From assembly GCA_024642115.1 (NCBI GenBank), contig JAHEBU010000002.1, positions 124,001-188,000 of the forward strand: a stretch of DNA of 64,000 bases. The letters run 5' to 3'. The notes beneath the pieces were generated by a model, which had not been told where the DNA came from, ran no database searches, and saw only the letters and a program-made list of their open reading frames with translations. Positions 8,711 to 15,357 of the stretch are shown here, one piece after another. Source of the DNA: Marivivens sp. (GTDB taxonomy: Bacteria; Pseudomonadota; Alphaproteobacteria; Rhodobacterales; Rhodobacteraceae). The position numbers were made by a program, and so were the translations under genes. The stretch's first letter is position 1. The number at the start of each line of letters is the position of its first letter.

Positions 8711-8729
8711 TATGCTGCACCGCAGCATA
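8711..8729. promoter_or_regulatory. PhaR-like operator upstream of the esterase gene
   Basis: TATGCTGC-ACC-GCAGCATA, a 19-bp palindrome with perfect 8-bp arms. Its centre, CTGC-N3-GCAG, is the motif reported for PhaR of Rhodobacter and Paracoccus, the PHA-responsive repressor of phasin genes. It lies 51 bp upstream of a PHB-depolymerase-type gene on the minus strand. Confidence 0.6.
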
Positions 8730-8909
8730 CGCAAGTGCCACCCCAGCATTTTGTCGGGGTGGCGATCCCGTTTGACGGCAACGCCACCAAACCCCAGACC
8801 AAACGCGCGTGCCTGGCAACGGGTGCGATCTGATCAACCAGACCCGATGGGCCACATTGCGGCCGTCATGAATGGGTAACGCAGATCGTGCAGTCGTCCA
8901 GACAAAGAG

Positions 8910-9433
8910 ATGAACAACAGACCAAAACCCCGATTGGCCACGTCACTTGCCCTTGACGGCAGGTTCGTGGCCCTGTGCCTTTGGACCTTTCTCGTGGTTA
9001 CCGTCGCTTATACGTGCTGGATAGTCGACATGACCCAGTCGTTTGCCACCGGGTTGACCCGACTGCCTAACGGAGTGGTTGCTATGTTGGGCTCGGGGCT
9101 TTTGTTCAGTCCTCTCATCGCGCGCTGCATGGTGATCGGGTGGTGTCTGGGCTGGGTCCTGGGGGAGTTCTTCATCTCCCAGCACTCGTGCGCGCCTCCG
9201 TCGCGGCCTTTTTCTTGGGCCTGTATGCGATCCTTCCGGTCACGGTCATCTTTGGGCAAAGCGGACAGGGCGCAGAAAATGCGTGGCGGCTCTTGGTTCA
9301 TCCCCTTCTCTGGATCGCACCGATTTCGGCAACCCTTTTGGCAATTGTGATCCATCGCAAACGCCGGACTGCGGCTCACGGGACTGGACCAGACGACGCC
9401 CCCCAACAGGACGACGAGTCGTCTATTTTATGA
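8910..9433 (+). pseudogene. Four-helix membrane protein gene with an apparent frameshift
   Basis: Two overlapping frames together make one plausible protein of about 174 residues. The first frame (from ATG 8910) gives two hydrophobic helices (F-V-A-L-C-L-W-T-F-L-V-V and V-V-A-M-L-G-S-G-L-L-F) and reaches G-W-V-L-G. After GGGGG at 9161-9165 it degenerates into Arg/Ser-rich shadow sequence. The other frame, one base back, continues smoothly with two further helices (A-A-F-F-L-G-L-Y-A-I-L-P-V-T-V-I-F and L-L-W-I-A-P-I-S-A-T-L-L) and stops at 9431-9433. Adding one G to the tract restores the frame. It could be a sequencing error, a recent mutation or -1 slippage. I do not recognise the family. 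Confidence 0.6.
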
Positions 9434-9461
9434 TTACCGTTATAATTCAATCGCTTGAAAG

Positions 9462-9480
9462 CCGTTCAAACGTGAACGCC
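9462..9480. repeat. Dispersed motif CCGNTCAAACGTGAACNCC, copy 1
   Basis: CCGTTCAAACGTGAACGCC just after the DUF808-DoxX gene end. A near-identical copy (CCGCTCAAACGTGAACACC) stands in the same position relative to amiC at 53397-53415. Both are preceded by an AT-rich stretch containing TTATG and a TTGA. The core GTTCA-AACG-TGAAC is itself a short inverted repeat. Confidence 0.5.
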
Positions 9481-9505
9481 CAATTCGGGTCAGGACCGTA
9501 ACGGC

Positions 9506-10864
9506 CTATCCAACCGGATCAGGCCGCAGCGCGATCTTGCCCGACCCCGCCACCGCCAGCGCCAGACAGCCCCCCGCGATGGCCCAGTTCTTGACAAAGA
9601 TCGTCATCTGCCAGGCATCCTCGGGGATGTAATGAAAGATGCTGGTAAAGCCGCAGTAGGCGGCCAGGGCGAACCCCAGAAGCCTTACCCCGATCCCCAT
9701 GATCAGCCCCACCGCCGCCAGCGCGTTGAAAGCCAGAGCGGGCCAGACCAGCCAGACCGGCAATCCCTTGCCCGCCAGCAGGTCCATCACCTCGGCGGGG
9801 CTGACCCCCTTTTGAACGGCACCCCCCAGAAACAGGGCGGCGATCAGGATGCGGGCGGCCAGCAAAGTCGGGCCGTGCCAGTCCGGCATGTCGATCCGCG
9901 AGGACGGCAGCGGCGCGCTGGCCCAGGCCCAGAACGGTCCGATGATCCGGCTGCCCAGCGGAACCAGCAGCGCGCCCAGGGTGAAGCCGAACAGCCCGTC
10001 CAGCCCGGCGGTGACGGCCCACTCGACCGACCTTTCGGCGGTCCCCACCCCGTGGGCAGCAGCGGCGGCCCAGTCGTGAAACTGATGATAGACCTGCGGC
10101 AGGCCCAACTGCTCGAGCCCGTGAACGATGATCGACCCGCCCACCCACAGCATCGCCGCCGTACCGACCGCCGTCAGGATCTTCAAAAACGGCGGCATCC
10201 CTCGCACGATCGCACGGCCCAGACCGCGGGTGATCCCCAACCGTCCGGTCCGTGCCATCCACAGGCCCACATCATCGGCCTTCACGATGACTGCGACGCC
10301 TCCATAGACGACCGCCGTGATCCCGATCCCCACCAAGGCAAGCGAAGCCGCCTGAACCCAGACTGATCCGGCCGACAGGGCAGCGAGCGAAATCGTCATG
10401 ATCTCGGCCGACAGGATGAAATCGGTCTTGATCGCCCCCTCGATCTTGGCCTCTTCCAATTGGGCGGCCGACTGACCTGCGTCGATCTGCTGGTTTGCAT
10501 GGGGGGCATGAGGACGAAACAGGTGCAGGATCTTTTCGGCGCCTTCAAAACACAGATACGCCCCACCCAACATCAACAACGGCGAAATCGCCCAGGGGGC
10601 AAAGGCGGACAACAGCAGGGCGGCGGGCAGCAGGAACAGCAGTTTGTTGCGGATCGACCCCAGCGCGATCTTGCCCACGATGGGCAATTCGCGGGCGGCA
10701 GAAAAGCCTTGGATATATTTGGGCGTCACGGCGGCATCGTCGATGACGGCACCCGCCGCCTTTGCACCAGCCTGTGTGGCCTGCCCGATCACGTCATCAA
10801 CAGAACTCGCCGCCACCTTGGCAATCGCGGCCACATCATCCAGCAAGGCAATCAGGCCACTCAT
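9506..10864 (-). CDS. DUF808-DoxX fusion membrane protein
   Basis: A 452-residue inner-membrane protein made of two families. Residues 1 to about 320 are a DUF808 (YedI-type) protein: M-S-G-L-I-A-L-L-D-D-V-A, D-D-A-A-V-T-P-K-Y, then P-I-V-G-K-I-A-x-G-S-I-R-N-K and several helices. DUF808 proteins normally end near here at about 300 residues. After a short linker, residues about 335-450 form a DoxX-type four-helix domain (A-R-I-L-I-A-A-L-F-L, G-L-P, I-F-H-Y and F-V-K-N-W-A-I-A-G-G). DoxX proteins act in thiosulfate/quinone or oxidative-stress membrane redox complexes. The ATG at 10864 follows AAAGGATC. The function of the fusion is unknown. Confidence 0.8.
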   Translation of the reverse strand: MSGLIALLDDVAAIAKVAASSVDDVIGQATQAGAKAAGAVIDDAAVTPKYIQGFSAARELPIVGKIALGSIRNKLLFLLPAALLLSAFAPWAISPLLMLGGAYLCFEGAEKILHLFRPHAPHANQQIDAGQSAAQLEEAKIEGAIKTDFILSAEIMTISLAALSAGSVWVQAASLALVGIGITAVVYGGVAVIVKADDVGLWMARTGRLGITRGLGRAIVRGMPPFLKILTAVGTAAMLWVGGSIIVHGLEQLGLPQVYHQFHDWAAAAAHGVGTAERSVEWAVTAGLDGLFGFTLGALLVPLGSRIIGPFWAWASAPLPSSRIDMPDWHGPTLLAARILIAALFLGGAVQKGVSPAEVMDLLAGKGLPVWLVWPALAFNALAAVGLIMGIGVRLLGFALAAYCGFTSIFHYIPEDAWQMTIFVKNWAIAGGCLALAVAGSGKIALRPDPVG

Positions 10865-10968
10865 CAAAGATCCTTTCGGGGTCGGCACGAACCTAACGGG
10901 CCGCATCGCGGACGCAAGGGTGCAGGTTCTCTTTGACGTTCCGGGGCGACCCCGATTACAAGCCCGTC

Positions 10969-11112
10969 ATGACCAACGCGCTGTTTCTCTGGATCCTTGC
11001 CATCGTCCTTATCCTTCTGGGGGTTGACTGGTACGTTTTCGACTGGACGAATTCGATCTTTCTGCTGCGCAAGGGGGCCGAGTTCAGCGAATGGATCGCA
11101 TTCTGGCGCTAA
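10969..11112 (+). CDS. Small single-pass membrane protein before gap (47 aa)
   Basis: A 47-residue reading frame: M-T-N-A-L-F-L-W-I-L-A-I-V-L-I-L-L-G forms one membrane helix. A short soluble turn follows, then the C-terminal segment F-L-L-R-K-G-A-E-F-S-E-W-I-A-F-W-R. I recall similar small proteins ending in E-W-x-A-F-W-R standing before gap in other Rhodobacterales, which supports a real gene. The ribosome binding site is weak. No function is known. It is separated from gap by a CceR-like site, so it may be transcribed on its own. Confidence 0.7.
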   Translation: MTNALFLWILAIVLILLGVDWYVFDWTNSIFLLRKGAEFSEWIAFWR

Positions 11113-11160
11113 GGTCGGCCCCGCCGCCAGCGGTGGTTGACGTTTCGGGGAAAATGGCAA

Positions 11161-11174
11161 TGTTAGCGCCAACA
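11161..11174. promoter_or_regulatory. CceR-like operator before gap
   Basis: TGTTAGCGCCAACA is a 14-bp pseudo-palindrome with one mismatched position, 47 bp before the gap ATG. It resembles the TGTTAGCGCTAACA motif that I recall for CceR, the LacI-type regulator of central carbon metabolism in Rhodobacter. The motif is recalled and not checked. Confidence 0.55.
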
Positions 11175-11221
11175 GCGGACTACGGCGCGCGTTCTTTCAT
11201 TCCGCAATCGGAGGATTATCC

Positions 11222-12223
11222 ATGACCATCAAAGTAGCCATCAACGGGTTCGGCCGCATCGGCCGTAACGTCCTGCGGGCGATCATCGAATCCGGCCGCA
11301 CCGATATCGAGGTGGTGGCCATCAACGATCTGGGCCCGGTGGAAACCAACGCCCACCTGCTGCGCTACGATTCGGTGCACGGCAAGTTCCCCCATCCGGT
11401 GACGACCACCGAAACCACCATCGACGTGGGCCGTGGCCCGATGATGGTGACTGCCGTGCGCAACCCGGCCGAACTGCCGTGGAAACACATCGACATCGTG
11501 ATGGAATGCACCGGCATCTTTACCGACAAGGACAAGGCCAAGGTCCACCTTGAAAACGGGGCCAGCCGGGTTCTGGTGTCTGCCCCGTCCAATGGTGCGG
11601 ACAAGACCATCGTCATGGGCGTGAACGAAGGAACCCTGACCAAGGACGACCTGATCGTGTCCAACGGGTCCTGCACGACCAACTGTCTGGCGCCGGTGGC
11701 AAAGGTGCTGATGGACGAATTCGGGATCGAGACCGGGTTCATGACCACGATCCACAGCTATACCGGCGACCAGCCGACGCTGGACACCATGCACAAGGAC
11801 CTTTACCGCGCCCGTGCCGCGGCCCTGTCGATGATCCCCACATCGACCGGTGCGGCCAAGGCGCTGGGTCTGGTGATCCCCGAACTCAAGGGCAAGCTGG
11901 ACGGATCGTCGATCCGCGTGCCGACCCCCAACGTGTCCTGCGTCGACCTCAAGGTCGTGCTGACCAAATCGGCCACGGTCGAGGCAATCAACGCCGCGAT
12001 CAAGGCCGCGTCCGAGGGCAAGATGAAGGGCATTCTGGGGTATGAAACCGCCCCTCTGGTGTCGTCCGACTACAACCACAACCCCAACTCGTCGACCTTT
12101 GCCGCCGACCAGACCAAGGTGCAGCCGGGCAATTTCGTGCGCATCCTGACCTGGTACGACAACGAATGGGGCTTTTCCAACCGCATGGCCGATACGGCCG
12201 TGGCAATGGGCAAGTTCCTCTGA
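11222..12223 (+). CDS. gap: Glyceraldehyde-3-phosphate dehydrogenase, type I
   Basis: A 333-residue NAD(P)-dependent phosphorylating GAPDH of glycolysis and gluconeogenesis. It has the Rossmann start I-N-G-F-G-R-I-G-R (about 7-15), the catalytic motif S-N-G-S-C-T-T-N-C-L (Cys about 151), H-S-Y-T-G-D-Q, and the C-terminal W-Y-D-N-E-W-G-F-S-N. CGGAGGATTATCC before the ATG is a good ribosome binding site. The motif set fits Gap of the GapB-like alphaproteobacterial type. A CceR-like operator lies upstream, and a bidirectional hairpin terminator downstream. Confidence 0.97.
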   Translation: MTIKVAINGFGRIGRNVLRAIIESGRTDIEVVAINDLGPVETNAHLLRYDSVHGKFPHPVTTTETTIDVGRGPMMVTAVRNPAELPWKHIDIVMECTGIFTDKDKAKVHLENGASRVLVSAPSNGADKTIVMGVNEGTLTKDDLIVSNGSCTTNCLAPVAKVLMDEFGIETGFMTTIHSYTGDQPTLDTMHKDLYRARAAALSMIPTSTGAAKALGLVIPELKGKLDGSSIRVPTPNVSCVDLKVVLTKSATVEAINAAIKAASEGKMKGILGYETAPLVSSDYNHNPNSSTFAADQTKVQPGNFVRILTWYDNEWGFSNRMADTAVAMGKFL

Positions 12224-12244
12224 TCCACTGACTATCGACGTGTT

Positions 12245-12271
12245 CCGCCCGCGCCCTCAGGGTGCGGGCGG
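12245..12271. terminator. Bidirectional hairpin after gap
   Basis: CCGCCCGC (12245-12252) and GCGGGCGG (12264-12271) form a perfect 8-bp stem between gap and the convergent gene that ends at 12257. T runs are weak on both sides. Confidence 0.6.
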
Positions 12272-12658
12272 TATCGTTTCCACCAGCAGACCGTCATCGA
12301 ACCGCAGCAACGCGCGGGTCGGGCGGCCATCGGCATCGGCCAGAGCGGCGTCGATCATCTGCGCCTCGGGCCAATCATCAAAGGCCATCACGATCACCTC
12401 GGGCCTGCGGGCGGCAAAGGTGGCTGCGATCAGGTCCGCCGCTGTGCCTGCGTTGGTGACGTAGGCCAGGCCCCCAAAGGCCAAGGGCAGGGTATCGAAC
12501 CTGGCCAGATCGGCAGGCACATCGACGTCCGCCGACAGCGCCGGCACTAGAACGGCGGCAATCGCTCCGCCTGTTCCGAGCAAACCAAGGACTGCCGCCA
12601 CAAAGACCGAGCGGTCTGCGGTCCGGCCATCCTCGGGCCAATCCAGTGGTTCGGCCAT
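12257..12658 (-). CDS. Unknown protein with one N-terminal membrane helix
   Basis: A 133-residue protein that I do not recognise. Residues 1-15 are acidic and cytoplasmic (M-A-E-P-L-D-W-P-E-D-G-R), and residues about 18-40 form a hydrophobic helix (V-F-V-A-A-V-L-G-L-L-G-T-G-G-A-I-A-A-V-L-V). A small alpha/beta domain with V-I-V-M-A-F-D-D-W and L-L-R-F-D-D-G-L-L-V follows. It starts 2 bp after the stop of the upstream 311-residue gene, so the two are co-transcribed. An upstream TTG at 12664 is possible, but the ATG at 12658 is more natural. A role as a membrane partner or immunity protein for the neighbour is an inference from pairing only. Confidence 0.6.
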   Translation of the reverse strand: MAEPLDWPEDGRTADRSVFVAAVLGLLGTGGAIAAVLVPALSADVDVPADLARFDTLPLAFGGLAYVTNAGTAADLIAATFAARRPEVIVMAFDDWPEAQMIDAALADADGRPTRALLRFDDGLLVETIPPAP

Positions 12659-12660
12659 CG

Positions 12661-13596
12661 TCAAAGCCCCTTTATCGCGCCATGCGCCGCCAGCTTGAGC
12701 AAACCCTTGAGCATGTCCAGACCGGACGTATGCCGCATGATCCGACTCCCTTCGACGATCCGCGATCCGTCCATGACCCGTCCGATCCGGGCGTTGGCCA
12801 TCAGCACTCCATCGTGGGTGACAAAGCGCAGGATGGATTGTCCGGCGTTGTTGTTGATGTTGATGATCGTCATTCCATCCTGTGCCCGCGCCGACCCATA
12901 GGCCAGTTCGACCCGACCGATGGTCGCCCCGCCCGGCCGACCCGCCACGCCAAGCCCGACCGAAGAGGCGCCCCGGATGCGCAGGATGCGGATCGAACCG
13001 ACCGACCCCAGCACCACCGAAGAGACGGCAAACACGCCCTGCCCCACCGCCTGACCGATCGCTTCGTCCTGACCCGTGGCGCGGGCCACGGCCCCACCGA
13101 TCGCTGCGGCCCCCTCGCCCAAAAGGTTGTAGCCGTACCCGTTATTGGCCCCAGCCAGTTGCGTCATCCCGTCCGCGATGGAATTGGCGCCAAGGCTGAA
13201 TACGACGACACCGGCCACCGTGGTGCCGGGTTCGGGCACGACGATGCCGATCAGCCCGGTGCCGACTTCGACCACCCCCAGCACGACCTTGCCGGTACCC
13301 CAGCCGAGGCGCGCGACCAACCCTTCGCGGATCCCCAGAATATCGGTGTCCATTGCCTCTTTGAGGTTTTCGGCCATGTCGTCGGTCGAGGTGTCACCCC
13401 ACCAGTCCGAACTGTCCAGCGTGATGACCCGGCCCGCCTTGCTCACCTCCCAGCCGTCGAGGTCGATCATCCGTTTGAGCCGGATGGAATAGCCTTCGCC
13501 CCCGGCGCTTTTGTCGGCAAGGGTGCGCAGAAGCGTCACCGATGCGGCCTCTCCATAGCGATCGACGAACCGATCGAGAATCTGGTCAACTGACAT
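12661..13596 (-). CDS. Unknown glycine-rich protein, possibly toxin- or effector-like
   Basis: A 311-residue protein without a signal peptide. Residues 1-90 are soluble and mixed charged. Residues about 95-215 are a long Gly/Ala/Val-rich segment (V-V-L-G-V-V-E-V-G-T-G-L-I-G-I and A-A-I-G-G-A-V-A-R-A-T-G-Q-D). They resemble the hydrophobic pre-toxin regions, for example DUF4225-type, found ahead of toxic domains in secreted polymorphic toxins. The last 100 residues are beta-rich (T-I-I-N-I-N-N-N-A-G) and hold no nuclease or deaminase motif that I recognise. GGAG stands 7 nt before the chosen ATG; a GTG two codons upstream is also possible. It forms a two-gene operon with 12257-12658. Confidence 0.55.
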   Translation of the reverse strand: MSVDQILDRFVDRYGEAASVTLLRTLADKSAGGEGYSIRLKRMIDLDGWEVSKAGRVITLDSSDWWGDTSTDDMAENLKEAMDTDILGIREGLVARLGWGTGKVVLGVVEVGTGLIGIVVPEPGTTVAGVVVFSLGANSIADGMTQLAGANNGYGYNLLGEGAAAIGGAVARATGQDEAIGQAVGQGVFAVSSVVLGSVGSIRILRIRGASSVGLGVAGRPGGATIGRVELAYGSARAQDGMTIININNNAGQSILRFVTHDGVLMANARIGRVMDGSRIVEGSRIMRHTSGLDMLKGLLKLAAHGAIKGL

Positions 13597-13758
13597 GCAC
13601 ACACTCCTTCAACTGGTCACTCTTGCCGCGAACAGGTTCCTCAATTCACAGGCCGGAACAAGGCCCGAAGTCCGACGTTTACCAGATCTTGCTGAGATGC
13701 GGGGGGAAACAGACCTGAGATATGCATATTTTGCATGTCGCTACGGCGAAATGAGAAG

Positions 13759-13786
13759 TTGTTTGCGCTGAGGTCATGGCTAAATA
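13759..13786 (+). promoter_or_regulatory. Putative promoter of the DUF1127 gene
   Basis: TTGTTT (13759-13764), 16 nt, TAAATA (13781-13786), ending 38 bp before the ATG. Just upstream lies the palindromic ATGCAT-ATTT-TGCAT stretch (about 13721-13735), a possible operator. Confidence 0.55.
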
Positions 13787-13824
13787 GGGATCAACGGAAA
13801 CGGCCAGACATGAAAGGAAATCAC

Positions 13825-13983
13825 ATGACCGTACTTTCGAACCTCCGGGCCGCCGTTCAAAAGCGTGCCGCCTACAACCGGACCAAGCGCGAAATCGAAG
13901 AGATGCCCCTTGAGATCGCCCGCGATCTGGGTATTTCGCGCAGCGACGCTGCCCGGCTTGCCGCTGAAGCCGTCTACGGCTGA
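13825..13983 (+). CDS. DUF1127 small protein
   Basis: A 52-residue, Arg-rich DUF1127 protein: Y-N-R-T-K-R-E-I-E-E-M-P-L-E-I-A-R-D-L-G-I-S followed by D-A-A-R-L-A. DUF1127 proteins of alphaproteobacteria bind RNA and modulate sRNA maturation and phosphate or stress responses (CcaF1 in Rhodobacter). AAAGGA stands before the ATG at 13825; an earlier in-frame ATG adds 30 residues with no conservation. In several Rhodobacterales a CcsR-type sRNA array follows such a gene. Here only a terminator follows (14005-14040), with no CU-rich repeats. Confidence 0.9.
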   Translation: MTVLSNLRAAVQKRAAYNRTKREIEEMPLEIARDLGISRSDAARLAAEAVYG

Positions 13984-14004
13984 ACGACGACCCTTGCGAC
14001 GACC

Positions 14005-14040
14005 AAGCCGCCCCCCCAAACACTCGGCGGGCGGCTTTTT
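14005..14040 (+). terminator. Intrinsic terminator after the DUF1127 gene
   Basis: AAGCCGCCC (14005-14013) and GGGCGGCTT (14029-14037) form a 9-bp stem followed by T5. It also closes the convergent transglycosylase gene that ends at 14046. Confidence 0.85.
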
Positions 14041-14045
14041 GTTGT

Positions 14046-15287
14046 CTAGAGTTGTCCCAAAAGGCCCAGCGACGGCTCGCCTGTCACCGGAAATCCGTTG
14101 ACCTCTTGCCAACGGCTGATTGCGGCACGGGTGTTCGGGCCGATCACGCCATCGGTGCCTTGGGTATCAAAGCCGAGGGCCGTCAACTTGCGCTGAAGCG
14201 CCTGACGGTCGGCCTTGGTCATGCCTGTGGCATCCGGCGGGAACGTCCCCCGGATCGGCCCGCCCCCCGCCAGCCTGTCGGCCAGATGGCCCACCCCCAG
14301 CACATAGCTTTCGGCGTTGTTATAGCGGGTGATGACGGTGAAGTTGCGGAAGGTCATGAAGGCAGGGCCACCTGCGCCTGCTGGAATGATGATGGACGCC
14401 GCCCCGTGGTCAGGCACCACCCGCCCGTCCATGTCGCGCACGCCTGTGTCTGCCCAGGCGGCGGTGCTGCGGGTGGTCCCGCGCCCAAAGGGGCCCGCGA
14501 ACCCGGCAGGCAGGCGCACCTCGACCCCCCAGGGCTGGCCCCGGTTCCAGCCAGACCGCGCAAGATACGACGCCGTGGACGCCAGTGCGTCGGTGGGATC
14601 GTCCGACCAGATGTCGCGCCGCCCGTCGCCCCGGAAATCCACTGCATAGGCAAGATAGCTTGTCGGAATGAACTGTGTGTGTCCCATCGCCCCGGCCCAG
14701 CTTCCGGTCATGTTGGCGGGACTGGTATCGCCGTTTTGCAGGATCTTGAGCGCGGCCATAAGCTGCTGTTCCATAAAGGCTCCGCGCCGCCCGTCATAGG
14801 CCAGCGTGGACAGGGAAGACACGACGGGGATGTTGCCGCGCCGCGTGCCGAAAAAGCTTTCCAGCCCCCAGATGGCGGCGACGATATGCGGCTCGACCGC
14901 GTATTTCCCCTCTATCTCGTTCAGGACGCCGGAATATTGCGCATACTTGACCCGGCCCATCGACAGCCGCTCTTCCGAGGCGGCAATGGCGAGATAATCC
15001 TCGATCGAGCGGGTGAATTCGGTCTGGTTGCGGTCACGTTCGATCACACCGGGGGTAAAGCCCGCCACCCGGAACGCCGTGTCAAAGGTGCCCTCGGTGA
15101 TCCCCTGGGCCAGCGCGCGGCCGCGAAACCCCGCGACCCAGGCGTCATAGCCCGGATTGGCCACCGTCGGCAGAACGGCATCCGCCGCCCGTGCCTGTGT
15201 TACGGTCGGACGACGCAGGTCAGGCGCGGCACACGCCCCCAGCACCGACACCGCCCCCAACATCACAAATCGCCTGTTCACTGTCAT
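14046..15287 (-). CDS. Lytic murein transglycosylase, MltB family, with peptidoglycan-binding domain
   Basis: A 413-residue lipoprotein-type lytic transglycosylase that cleaves glycan strands with formation of 1,6-anhydromuramic acid. Residues 1-19 form a signal sequence ending in the lipobox LGAC. The SLT_2 catalytic domain spans about 45-320, with the catalytic glutamate in I-W-G-L-E-S-F-F-G (about residue 143) and G-A-M-G-H-T-Q-F-I-P-T-S. The C-terminal 60 residues form a PG_binding_1 domain (L-Q-R-K-L-T-A-L-G-F-D and G-P-N-T-R-A-A-I). The ATG at 15287 gives the signal sequence. It follows the L,D-transpeptidase gene on the same strand, so two wall-remodelling enzymes are co-encoded. Confidence 0.92.
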   Translation of the reverse strand: MTVNRRFVMLGAVSVLGACAAPDLRRPTVTQARAADAVLPTVANPGYDAWVAGFRGRALAQGITEGTFDTAFRVAGFTPGVIERDRNQTEFTRSIEDYLAIAASEERLSMGRVKYAQYSGVLNEIEGKYAVEPHIVAAIWGLESFFGTRRGNIPVVSSLSTLAYDGRRGAFMEQQLMAALKILQNGDTSPANMTGSWAGAMGHTQFIPTSYLAYAVDFRGDGRRDIWSDDPTDALASTASYLARSGWNRGQPWGVEVRLPAGFAGPFGRGTTRSTAAWADTGVRDMDGRVVPDHGAASIIIPAGAGGPAFMTFRNFTVITRYNNAESYVLGVGHLADRLAGGGPIRGTFPPDATGMTKADRQALQRKLTALGFDTQGTDGVIGPNTRAAISRWQEVNGFPVTGEPSLGLLGQL

Positions 15288-15357
15288 ACCACGCCCCTGT
15301 TTTTCGGGATCATACCCTTTTGTCCGCCGGGTTACCAAAGGCAACGGGGGTTCCCGC

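Noticed and set aside
13984-14045. CcsR-type sRNA array after the DUF1127 gene
   Set aside because: Only 62 bp separate the genes, filled by a terminator; no CCUCC-loop hairpins are present.
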